From: Marsupella aquatica
Lineage: Eukaryota; Marchantiophyta
DNA: 64,000 nucleotides
Assembly: GCA_973895155.1 (NCBI GenBank)
Contig: OZ316895.1
Span: 7,626,001-7,690,000, forward strand
Reading direction: 5' to 3'
The number at the start of each line of letters is the position of its first letter. Position 1 is the first letter of the stretch. The translations under genes were made by a program, and so were the position numbers. Of the stretch, positions 48,228 through 59,070 are shown one piece after another. Under the pieces are notes generated by a model. The model was not told the origin of the DNA, made no database searches, and saw only the letters and a program-made list of their open reading frames with translations.

Positions 48228-49420
48228 CTTTCCCCGTCTCGACTCCTCTCGCTTGCCCCTCGTATCCTTCAGCTACCGAACCCACTCACAGCCTCAGACG
48301 AAAATGACTCCCGTTCACCAAGACAAAAGAATAAGCTCCCCACGGCGCAACAAGAACAACAACAAAAGAGCAAGCTCGGTTTAGCAATCTCGATGAAAAA
48401 CGAAATCCCCGCCTCTCGCAAATGGCTTCTTCCACACTTCTTCTCCCACAGTTCGCAATTATCCTGATTATTCTGACCGTAATACCAAAACCCTGGATAA
48501 CCTCAGTGAGACCGTGTCCGCTCACCGCCAACAGCAACAAAACCGCCAAGGTTGTCTTCCACCAATTTTTACACAACTACGTCCGTCTGTCACCTGTTTC
48601 CCACTCGAACTCCCACCCAGGCTCCGAGTTGGTGTCAGGCAGGCCTCCTCACTCCACGCTTCTTTCGAAGGCGGGTAAGACCGACCTTCCGCCCCTCCCT
48701 TCGACCGCGCAGGGCCCGATAATAACACTCCTCCTACACAGCAGTACAAACGAAGCAGAATCTCCCACTGACCAGTCCGGCTGCGCCTCCTTTCTCACCA
48801 CAAACCGCCAAAATTGCCTTTTAGATTTCCTCCAACACACACCCTCCCCCTCATTTCCCTTCGGCACACGCTTGCTCCTCACTTGTCGCTCCCTCGCTCG
48901 CTTGCTCGCTACCGTAGCTCCCTTGCTCGCTCGCTCGCTTTTCTCCACACGCAGCAGATTCAGCAACAGCCGCCTCTGATTAATTCCTCGTGAAGCATTC
49001 GCTATGTCATAGACTCTGCCCGATCCATCGTACTCCTCCTGCCCGCTGCACTCAGTATCATAATCGCCCTTTGCTTCTTCTTCGCTGCCTTCTTTGCCGA
49101 CCGCCACGCCCAAAAACCTTCTCCCAGCCCAAATCGAATTCCTCACCACCTCCCACGCAAAACCTCAGTTCGTCCCCTCCCTCTCTTTCTCTCTTGCGCG
49201 TCGAATCTCCCCCTCGCCAAACCTTCCAGACCGACCCAAGGACGCACAGATAATCTGAGGGCCTTCCGGTCCCAAACCCGGCGCCCTACAGCCTCTACTG
49301 GACCCTACGACTGTAGTACTCTAGTACAGTTCCGCAGGACTTTAAGTACGTGGTACGAACTTTAGGGACGGGAGAACATTAGCGTCCCAGACTGGTCGCT
49401 CGTACCCTCGCCGTGCCGTG
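48228..49420. other. exportin-1 5' flank, pyrimidine-rich
   Basis: Promoter and 5' UTR region of the exportin gene. The plus strand is rich in C and T (minus strand G/A-rich in the likely leader). Open frames on both strands (48422-48979 plus, 48649-49149 minus) are low-complexity and have no domain. No defined promoter motif is claimed. Confidence 0.45.
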
Positions 49421-49461
49421 CGGGTTGGCTGGTTCGGTTGGCTGGTTCGGTTGGCTGGCCC
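49421..49461. repeat. 13-bp GGTTGGCTGGTTC minisatellite
   Basis: About three head-to-tail copies of GGTTGGCTGGTTC. Simple tandem repeat, no coding evidence. Confidence 0.8.
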
Positions 49462-49831
49462 GGGGCCGCTACTCTCTTTCCGTTGGCGGAGCCAGGAACC
49501 TTCTCGCCCATTCCTCTTCTCGTCGTTACTTTTCATTGTTCAGTCGTCTCTCGCTGTAAGTGCATGCCCCATAAGTGCAAACTCTGGCTGTTTGCGAGGT
49601 ATCTCGTTCTTCTTCCTTGTTCTTGCACCATTTGTGCAATTTTATTGCTTTTCAGTGCAAATAGGCTGCACTAAACCGCAAATATACAATTTCAAAGCCT
49701 CTACAAGTGTTTGTGAACAGTTAAGTGTAAGTGCACAATTCCTTGGGCAATTCCTTCCACATACACTTACTAATAACCGCATGTCATTTTTACATAGAGT
49801 AAAAATAGCACTCATGAGATACAGGATCACA

Positions 49832-49909
49832 TTTAGGATATGGATGTACAATTTAGGATGGAAGTCACATTTTAGGATATCGATGTACAACTTAAGATGG
49901 AAGTCATGT
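49832..49909. repeat. 39-bp tandem duplication
   Basis: TTTAGGATAT, GATGTACAA and GATGGAAGTCA occur twice at a 39-bp period (49832 and 49871) with a few substitutions. Confidence 0.85.
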
Positions 49910-49915
49910 TATTGT

Positions 49916-50160
49916 CACCAACCATTCTTTCCTGTTCTTACAATTTGCCGAGGTGGGTGAGGTGGTGGCTCTAGAATGAGGGCATCTATGTACTCGCAAT
50001 GAGAAAGAGTTAGGGTCTAGGTTTCTAGAGTAATGTCAACCAACCATTCTTTCCTCCTGTTCTTACAATATACCAAGTTGGCTACCCTGGTGGCTCTAGA
50101 AGGAGGGCATCTATGTATTTCAATGAGAAAGATTTGGGGTCTAGGTTTCTAGAGTCAAAA
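49916..50160. repeat. 122-bp tandem duplication
   Basis: ACCATTCTTTCC recurs at 49921 and 50043. Both copies continue through GTGGCTCTAGAA, AGGGCATCTATGTA and GGTCTAGGTTTCTAGAGT. Copies differ by a few substitutions and indels; non-coding. Confidence 0.85.
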
Positions 50161-51176
50161 AAGATTGTGACTCTAGGATCCCACCAAAATTTATGTGGAT
50201 GATAATAGAATGAAACCTTATGTAAGTCAAAACGGTGATCATGCAGCCCATAGTTGAACTATTGTGACTCACTCTTCCCTTTCTGTGGGGTTTCACAGAT
50301 TTTTCCTTAAAAAAAATATTATTATTTTTAAATAATGATCATGCATGATAATATTCATCATTATTTCTATTAACATTCAAAGAATGTGCATTCAAGCTTG
50401 TGAATAAAATAAAGAAAAGCATGTAGCATAGTTATTGAGTATGGATAGTTAATTGTATGGTACTTTCTGGTGATTGCAGAGCAATTTCTGGCAAATCTCC
50501 CCCACCGTGGATTTCATAGTGACCCCATCCCAATGCCCATGCCATGCACAACTTGAGTTGAGAAAAAGTTGTTGAGGCAAGAAAATGACGTCAAGGCGAG
50601 GCACAGATGTTGGGGCAAAACAAGACGTTGAGGCGCAAAAATATGAGATGTCAGGAAAGGTAAAGATTTTGTGGGGTCAAGGTGTGGTTGCACAACGCTA
50701 TTGAGAAGGGAATTTTTTATGTCCTTTTCCCATTTCTTCACTCCCTTGCCACTTCCTTCCTCCCCTCTTTTCTTCCTTTCCGCACCATTAAATAAAGAGA
50801 AAAATAGAGTGAGTGAATGTATAATGAACCCTTTTTCTTTCTTCTTGATTGTCATACTCTATTCCAAAAAGTTTATCATGCCCCAAAAGATTCTCTTCCC
50901 AAAGTTAGTATTTTGGTATTTGCATAAAAAAAGACATTTAGGTAAAGTCACATCAGAGTCATCACATATACTATGTATTCTACTATAAAACTAAGTATAT
51001 TTTGGGGACATTCCTGGTCAATCAATCCAAGAGTCCATAGAAATCTGTAAGGACAATCTGATGGCTGAGGTTTGTTCCCTCCATTTCCAAGTTTGTAAGC
51101 AATGGATGAAGTTTTTGACGGCATTGCATGTCATAGAAATTTAAATAGCAGGGATTTTCTCAAGTAGTTTTTAAGC
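50161..51176. other. AT-rich intergenic, nothing recognised
   Basis: AT-rich with short open frames only. No gene or ordered repeat is seen before the MITE at 51179. Confidence 0.4.
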
Positions 51177-51178
51177 TA

Positions 51179-51545
51179 CATTGTTCACCGTAATTAGTGT
51201 TGTGCAAGAATTAGTGTTAGTACAAAATTAGTGTTAGTAAAAATAATTTTGAGTCCAAGTAACACTAATTTTTGCCGGTTTTCAAAATGAATTTATTTCA
51301 GTTTAGTTTAAATTGCTTGTAAAAAATGGATAATCTCTAGTCCAAAGAAACACTAATTGTTGTGGATTTTTTTAAATAATTTTTTTCTTTGTATTTTTTC
51401 ACTTTTAAGACCATAGTAACACTAATTCATGTGCGCGAAAATAATAATAGCACAAAATTAGTGTGACTAACACTAATTCGCAAGTAGACCCTGAAAATGG
51501 ACGTTCTCAAATTAGTGTTAGTCACACTAATTACGGTGAACAGTG
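51179..51545. mobile_element. TA-flanked MITE, Tc1/mariner-like
   Basis: The ends are inverted copies: left CATTGTTCACCGTAATTAGTG, right the complement with one change (CACTGTTCACCG). TA lies directly outside both ends (51177-51178 and 51546-51547), fitting the TA duplication of Tc1/mariner elements. The 367-bp interior has no coding frame but repeats TTAGTGTTAG or its complement many times, so much of the element can fold. The superfamily is inferred from the TA flanks only. Confidence 0.65.
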
Positions 51546-51967
51546 TAGGTTCTTGGCAAAAATTGACTAGACAAGGCTGATGTCACAGAGGGTGCAATGC
51601 ACATGGAGGCGACTGTGCACTCTTATCAATAAATGCACATTCCACGTTTGTGCACTTATGACATAGTGCAAACTTAACACAGGCCGCGTCGTCCAGTTCT
51701 TCGTCCTTCCTTTCCGTAAGCCTTCCGTCCTTCTCCCCCTTTTCGTTTAACTCTATTTCCTTTTCTGTTGTCGCCTAGCACTCCTTCTTTGGTGTTGAGT
51801 TTTGTCGTTTAGGGCTGCTGGTCTGTTCGGGTTTGTCGCTTTGGCGCTGGCCATTCCTGTTCCTCCGTACCCCTCTGAGCGATATCCTCTTTTTCCACTT
51901 TCGTGTGTCCGTACTTCTCGATGTCTTTCCTCTTTCAATTCGTGTCTTTCCCTGTCGTTGAATTTTA

Positions 51968-53440
51968 GAGGGATATGCTCAATAGACCCCCTCCAGGAGA
52001 AACTTTACTTGATCAGCCCCCTCCAAACTTTTTTGCCCCAATCAGCCCCCTCATTATGGCCCGTACCCTTTTCCCCCGTGTAAGGCCCTTTTCCCCGTGT
52101 AAGGCCATACTGCACAGTTTTCAGCCTTATTCTATGACTTTTCACAGTCCCCATCCAACAACGCAGTAATCAGGCAAAAATCACAGCGACCGTGCTAAGG
52201 TCGATTAGCAACGGGACCTCGTAATTAGAAGTCAAAATTGGGCATTTGAACATCCATGCCGCCACGATCAACATTAGGGTTATGTTATGCTAATGCGAAT
52301 ACATTGACATGAGTGTATTTTATTTGTAAACTGATTCCCGCATTTTTTAATATACTCTCATCCCGGCTTGTGTCCATGCTCGATGACAACTACACTCAAC
52401 TTTCCACGAGGCGCACGATAGTTTAGGGTTTAAGAGATGTTATACATATTTTGAAACTGTTTTGCAGTTCTCATGTGCATCTTGTGTGAAACCACTAGTG
52501 TTGGCCATTTACCCCCGCTCAAATTGCTTCTCGAAGCAGAATATCCTGTCGTTGGAAAAATTGCTAAGTGTGGTGCGAAGACAATGTGGACGATGTCTTC
52601 CAAAACCCACAACATCGGCCATTTACCCCTGCTCAAATGGCTTCTTGAATCAGAATATCCTGTCGTTGGAAAAATTGCTAAGTGTGGTGTGAAGACAATG
52701 TGGACGATGTCTTCCAAAACTGAAGGTGCAAACTGAAGGTAGTCTCGAACAGCAGAATGAATAACTTTTATACATCAGAACATAGTGAATGCAACTTGCT
52801 TTTTATTCATAAATGTTTCCAGTACAAGTTGCAAGTCGAGTTGTGACCTTGCAGTCTAGATGTATCATGGGCCTCCTTGCCTTCCAATGAAGCTACATTG
52901 TATCTGAAGCTACCTCAAGCTAGATTGCATCTGAAGACCACTGAAGCCACCACAAAAATGGCTTAGTACCACACGGGAAGGGTGTCCACGTCGTGCGCCT
53001 CGTGGAATGCTGAGTGTAGTTGTTATCGAGCATGGACAAAAGTCGGGATGGGAGGATATTAAAAAATGCGGAGATCAGTTTACAAATAGAATACATTCAT
53101 GTCAATGTATTCGCATTAGCATAACATAACCCTAATGTTGATCATGGCGGCGTGGATGTGCAAATGCCCGATTTTGACTTCTAATTACGAGGTCCCGTTG
53201 CTAATCGACCTTAGCACGGTCGCTGTGATTTTTGCCTGATTACTGCATTGTTGAATGGGGACTGTGAAAAGTCATAGAATAAGGCTGAAAACTGTGCAGT
53301 ATGGCCTTACACGGGGAAAAGGGCCTTACACGGGGAAAAGGGTACGGGCCATAATGAGGGGGCTGATTGGGGCAAAAATGTTTGGAGGGGACTGATCAAG
53401 TAAAGTTTCTATTGGAGGGGGTCTATTGAGCATATCCCTC
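51968..53440. mobile_element. Mutator-like non-autonomous element with long TIRs
   Basis: Two arms of about 450 bp (51968-52418 and 52991-53440) are inverted copies of each other with scattered mismatches. Both begin GAGGGATATGCTCAATAGAC at the outer edge. The identical 10-bp TTGAATTTTA flanks the element at 51958-51967 and 53441-53450. Long terminal inverted repeats with a 9-11-bp target duplication are the signature of Mutator-like elements. The interior (about 570 bp) has no transposase; it carries a 114-bp direct duplication and an 87-codon frame. It therefore depends on a transposase elsewhere. The intact target duplication indicates that excision or decay has not erased the insertion. 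Confidence 0.85.
52503..52730 (+). repeat. 114-bp direct duplication inside the Mutator-like element
   Basis: Two copies start at 52503 and 52617 (GGCCATTTACCCC). Both continue with GAATATCCTGTCGTTGG, AAATTGCTAAGTGTGG and CAATGTGGACGATG. The plus-strand frame 52473-52736 stays open across both (repeated motif EYPVVGKIAKCG and TMWTMSSKT). It could be a captured host fragment or chance; I do not recognise the peptide. Confidence 0.85.
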
Positions 53441-53450
53441 TTGAATTTTA

Positions 53451-56400
53451 TGCTGGACTAGGACTTGGGAACTTGGAGGGGTGGTCTCATGGTCTCATGA
53501 GAATCTGAGAGTTTCTTTCTCCCGACTTTGCGTGTCGGGCTATCAGTGAGCGCACAACGAGAATGTACGTGTTAGCGTGGGAATCAATATTAGGTGCACG
53601 GCTCTAAAGTATTAGATAATGACACTATTGGAGAGATCGATATTTAGTTTTTTTTCTTTTCTTTTTGGGCTTCTCGGGATTGCTTTCACTTTTTTTTTTG
53701 AGTTTCCTGTTCATTCTCTCTGGATCTCATTTGCTTTTTATTTATTCGTACTTTAGTTGGCCCTTTTCAAGTAAATTGGTCAAACTTGTGGTTAACATAT
53801 GGAATGAATTTTGTTCTACAGTACACGATAAAGTGTAAATCTCCTGCCAATGGTGTTTTTTGCATTGGGGCAAGTATTCATGTTGAAACTCATTTATTAT
53901 CGTCCCTTGGGTCCCACTCTTATTTAATGTCACTTTTTCCATTTAGAGGATACGAGAATGACAGGCAATTTTTGTAAGTGCTAATTTATTTGTGTGCCAT
54001 AGGCTTTGGTGACCCCACTTTGGGATGGTGTTTGAGCAAAGCAAGTCCAAGAGATGAAGCATGAACTCATATACTCACTTGCCAAAATGAACATTGATAT
54101 TGTTCTCAATATTGTTGAGCTGTGCTTGTTGGGATTACCACTGACTGTGCACATTTGTGGTCTGGGCACTGACTCTAGCATTCAAAAATATGAAGACATT
54201 AGCCCTATGCCCGTGCATTGCACGACGCAATGAGGGCCCACCCATAGGAAGTCGGGCCAGGGGACAGAGGCAGGGGCGAGCACATCGGGACCAAGGGGGG
54301 GCAAGGCAGGGTGTCAGGGCGAGGCATCGTGAGAGCCGGCAAGGCATCGCAAGCATTGATGCCCGTATATGTATATCCCGAAGGGGGTCCATAATGAAGG
54401 CACGGGCATGGGAGGCCTCGCCATATTGGACAAGTGCTAATCAAACGGATACAAAAATCCTCTAAAATATCTAATGGTGAGTTTTGATTCCCATCAATTC
54501 TGGATTTCATAACGGGACGAATGATGAAAAAGGCAGGATCACTTATTATGGTTGTAGATTCACTCTCTTGTCTCACCTTCCGTGCACAATGGATAGCATG
54601 CACTACTGGCTGCATTTAATGGCAGGACCCAATAGGAGCAATAGTTTCCAAGGAATGCTTGTCCAGTATCCTTTAGCCAAAAGAATTTTTTCATCCACAA
54701 GTGATTTGCAAGGTCTATGGCAACACCCAGTCATACACTAAGGAGTGAAACTATAGGGTGACCTATCCCTGAGAGGAATTGGGCTCCTATAGGTCATTGG
54801 ATAGTGAGAGGTAGAGAATCAAACCCTGAAACTTTTTGGTCACATACATATTACAGTGAAACTCTGTGCAAGAGCATAGAGTAACATGTTCCTAGAGAGG
54901 GAGATGGGCAGGAACCACCGAGGGGCATCGGAACCCTAGGGATTAAAAAGCCCATTTCCCTTTGAGAAGATGGATCACCTTGCATAAATCTTCATCTCAA
55001 TGGCTTTTGGTGTGTTCTTGTCACTGTCAGGGTGATTTCCATGTTCTTAGGCTGGTATTGGGGTGAAAGTCACCTCAGAAAGTGCAAATGTCATTACCCC
55101 TCCACCAGGCTGGCTGGGCAATTATGGCTTCAGATATCTCACTCAAAAACAAAGCAAAAATCAACAAGGTGGTTGAAATTTGAACTTGAGATATTGTTGT
55201 CCCACACAATTTTGAAAGATGTCCATTGAGGGAGGTGAGCAATAGTCGGGCCAGCCATTGTACGCAGGGAGGGAGGGGAGCTCAATTAGTGCAGCAGCAA
55301 CCCAGGTGAGGCGGGGCCAATAGCGCCTTGCCACATGTCAAACCGCCAATGAGAGAGGACCTTGGTTTGAGTACAAGGGTTCAGGTAAACCCATCTACAA
55401 AATGTAGGTCAAGGTGAGAATAAAAATAATTTGGGGAGCATGTTGCAAATAACAATCAGTTTAGGGGGCAGATTAGTAAAAAAACAGTAATTTTTAATTG
55501 GTCAATGTAGAGGACATTGGGAAGTAATATTTACAACTGACAAAATATTATTAGAACTTTTGCCCTTTTGTCATGTGCTTTCAGACTTTCACCATGTGCA
55601 TTCATGAGTTTTGAGTATGTATTTGTTTTACTCCAACTCTTGCATCTATAATGATTGTTATTGTGTTTGTCAATAGCTAGTTGCTGGTGGAGTGTCTTGC
55701 ACATCATTGTGCTCGTGCATTTGTTGTCCCCAAGCTTATAGACATTTTGCCACAAAGTTTTGCTTGCCACCACAGTTATTTATTGCTTGAATGTGATGCC
55801 AATTGTTGTTGTTGTTGGGGAAATAGGGAAGATTTATTTCTATCATTCAGTGTGACATAAGTTTGGTTGACATAAGGACATAAGTTTGTTTCCTGTAAAA
55901 AAAATCTGGTTACCCCAATTAGTTCCACCCTAACAGTAGTTGCGCCCTGATCACTGTCTAGAGGCTTCACTCTAGACTGCATTCCTTATCTTAGTTTTTT
56001 TACCACACTTTATTGGAAAGATTTTGTCCAGAATTTCTTAGATGCTTTTTATCATTCTAAAACTTGGTGCCATTTAATGCTTTTCATTTTTTTACTATGC
56101 AAAAATACCAAATCAATCACATACAATAAACTATCTAGAGCAAAGACATGTTGGCACCATACAATCTAAACCCTGAACGCTGTGGCTTCAATAGGAGGCG
56201 TTGACCCGCTTCACTGAAACCGCCGCCATGGCGCTCTGCTCAAAATTGATTAATCAGGTGCTGCGAGAAAAATGTCACTTCACCTCGAACACATTGTCAT
56301 GGTGTTTTGTTTGAATTGGATGTTGTGTTCCAATGTGACACCGTGATTGAATACAGTTGCAGTTGAAGAAGCACAGGAAGAGAGCACCAACAAGAATGCA

Positions 56401-57641
56401 TCAGTAAAATTCTAATTCAGTTCAATTCAACAACGAGGGAGTACACTAGGTCAAGTTAGTATTCAGTTTGAATCAACAATGAAGGATAAATTATACTTCC
56501 ATTCCAGAACTTCAAGTGTTGTCATATTTGATGATCCAGGTCTCCAGTAAATCTACATTCTGGAAAAAAGTACTTTAATTAATTGAAAGATATCATGGTC
56601 AGAAAATGTATTTGACAGATCAGCTGGCTACCATTACCTTGAGAGAATGTGAACCAATAGCAAGCCAACAGCTAAGCATACTCAATCCTTGCGGCTACTC
56701 TGGACAGTCACTTCCACCTTCAACCTGTAGGGTCCAGAAGCTTTACTGCTGTCTTATGTGTGTCATGCCCAGCAATTTAGAAAATATATGACAGTTTTCA
56801 GTTTGGCAGCAGATATTCCTTGCTTTCTTTGTTGGCTTTAGTGGCACATGAGTTCAATGCCTCCCAGTCCTACTTATACCCTAAATTCATCTCCCAACAC
56901 CAAAATTTGGATACAACGTCAATATTTGAACACAACACTGCAAGTACAAAAATCCAAAGTTAAGAGGCATTGTAGACTGTAGTAGAAAAATTACTTAAAA
57001 CACAGTTGCCCCTTCAAGAGCTATGGGCTACCTGTACGAACCAAATTTCACTATGCACTAATTTTCCAAAAATTGTGGATCAAACTGACACCTTAATGGA
57101 AAGAACTGAGTGCAATGTGGAAAAAGGGAGAAGTGTTGGACACTTCCTCCTCATCTATTGGTAGTTGTGATTTAAGTGGAGCCTGGTTGAGAGTCTAGGG
57201 GCCAGGGGTGACTTGTGACCAGCAAGTCTCAAGCTCAATCTGGGACTACTGTAGGCAACTTAATTTCAATTGTGCTTTGGCAGAGGTACTACATGCAACA
57301 TGGTTTGGGGTTGTCATGCGCTTGTGGTTGGTGTAAGAGGAATGTTACCTCATTGAAAGGAATTCCTCTTGCTCATTGGCAGGTTCTCCTTAGGATAAAA
57401 AAAAGACGGCAAAGGCATTAAAAGGCAGGCTTTCACACACCCAACTAAGACTAGTAGAGAGCTAACTTGTAAAGCGCAATTTCTTCAATTTCTTAAGACA
57501 AAGGGCAATTATTGGAACACTACTGTAGTCTCTCTCCTTCTTTGGACACTTTAGTTGCAAGTCCTGAAAACGTATTTCTTTGCAGTTCCCTGTTCTTCAC
57601 AACTTTATTACCTATGATTGTAGATAGATTGGGCCTTCCTT
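53451..57641. other. intergenic, no gene recognised
   Basis: Several open frames up to 136 codons (for example 54205-54615 minus) are low-complexity or featureless. No protein domain, RNA gene or structured repeat is recognised. Confidence 0.4.
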
Positions 57642-57663
57642 CCCCCCCCCCCCCCCCCCCCCC
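57642..57663. repeat. poly-C tract, 22 bases
   Basis: Homopolymer run of 22 C. Length may be unreliable because such runs are prone to sequencing and assembly error. Confidence 0.9.
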
Positions 57664-57864
57664 TTTTATTGTGTCTTTTTGCCCGTTGGCGTTTCTGTCT
57701 TTTTGGCAGTTTTGTAGATACTCAACATCAAAAAGCTCACTCTTAACAATTATGCGACAACTCACCTGTAGGTTTGCTAGTAAATGCAACCAATTACCAA
57801 ACAACATTAACCTATTTCCATGAAAGGACGACACCGAGAGCAAGTTATTTATTTATTTTAGTTG

Positions 57865-58030
57865 ATAAAATTGGCCAAATTTCACCTCAGGGAAAACAAC
57901 TGGCCACTTTTGGCAAAAAATAGCTAAGTTTTTTTTGTCTTCCACTAGCCGAGTTTCCCACCTACAGACATACCCATTAGCGAGCATTCTGGGAGTGAGG
58001 ATAACAAATCTAGGGAATCTAAGGATAGAA
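57865..58030 (-). repeat. dispersed repeat family, copy D (reverse)
   Basis: On the minus strand it reads CCCTAGATTT, GCTAATGGGTATG, TAGGTGGGAAACTCGGCTA, TTTTTTGCCA and GAGGTGAAATTTGGCCAAT, in the same order as the copies at 22619-22800, 25560-25790 and 26545-26765. Confidence 0.65.
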
Positions 58031-58055
58031 AATATGAGAAAATTAGACTAAGTGA

Positions 58056-58205
58056 ACAATTAGTATCTTCTTGTTCACACAAGGCGACACCTTAGCCAAA
58101 AGGAAAGTCTTACTTATAATTCATGAACAAACAATTAGTATCTTCTTGTTCACACAAGGCGACACCTTAGCGAAAAGGAAAGTCTTACTTATAATTCATG
58201 AACAG
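58056..58205. repeat. 75-bp tandem duplication
   Basis: Two near-identical copies (58056-58130 and 58131-58205) starting ACAATTAGTATCTTC and ending ATTCATGAACA; one substitution is seen (GCCAAAAG against GCGAAAAG). Confidence 0.95.
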
Positions 58206-58223
58206 AAGCTACTTTTAAGGCCT

Positions 58224-58270
58224 ACCGTCTAGAGTGGGGCCGTCTAGAGTGAAACCCCACTCTAGACGGT
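58224..58270. repeat. 16-bp perfect inverted repeat with related loop
   Basis: ACCGTCTAGAGTGGGG and its exact complement are separated by 15 bases that again contain CCGTCTAGAGTG. It lies about 800 bp before the CAP start codon. Confidence 0.9.
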
Positions 58271-59070
58271 GACTCTACTCTAATTCACAGTACACTGAAA
58301 TAGCCAGGAATTTGTTTTGTGCAAATGACTTTTTTGGCCTCATCTTTCTCTTTCCCTTCAAGCAACGGGTAGTCAAGGCTAGTCCTTACAGATCAATCAC
58401 TCTTTTTGATACATATCACTGGGCACTACAGTTGTGTTTATTATTAATTTACTGGAAGCCATCCAAAACGTCTTTTGCGCATGGTTCAATGCCACACCCA
58501 CGACGGCCCACGACGGCCCGCGACGGCCCCAGGGAGCCGGAAAGTCAGCAGCTGGCGGTGGCAAAACTCGCGGGGTTTTGTAACTCTGCACTTGCGCCAT
58601 GTTTCGCCACTCTCTGGAGCACTGAAGAAAGGAAGATCAATCTGATCGACAGACGCACACATATTGCGTTCTATGATCGCACAGATCAAAGAACAAGCAA
58701 TCTCGCTCTCGACTCTACAGTACACGTAGACGGGGACATACATATCTGATGTTGGCTCTCTGCGGAGCGATGGTGGACACAGCACGGACGAGGGGGTGAT
58801 TGTTGTTGCATCGAGGTTATTGATTGAAGCTGAGAAGAGCAGAGCGGGGAGAATGCGTAGATTATTACAATTGGAGTAGAGGTTTTGGAGGAGGAAAGGC
58901 GTGCTCAACTGAGCAAACGAAATCAGAGTAGATAAAACAGAGCGACTGGAGGAGAGAAAGCATTTTGCATAACAGAGCAAAGTGAGCAAAACGGATTGGA
59001 GTGATAGAGAGGGTTGAAGCGGTGTTGGAGGCAGAGGTGAGAGAAGGCGAGGAGGAAAAGGAGAGGGACG
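58271..59070. other. CAP 5' flank and leader
   Basis: Promoter and 5' UTR region of the CAP gene; the last 200 bases are A/G-rich on the plus strand. The 222-codon minus-strand frame 58486-59154 runs through this leader and the first CAP codons; it is Pro/Ser-rich and has no domain, so it is treated as a shadow. Confidence 0.5.

Noticed and set aside
48422-49149. Long open frames on both strands upstream of exportin-1
   Set aside because: They overlap each other in pyrimidine-rich, low-complexity sequence and have no domains.
49418-49960. 180-codon plus-strand open frame
   Set aside because: It begins in a 13-bp minisatellite and ends in a 39-bp duplication; the encoded sequence has no recognisable feature.
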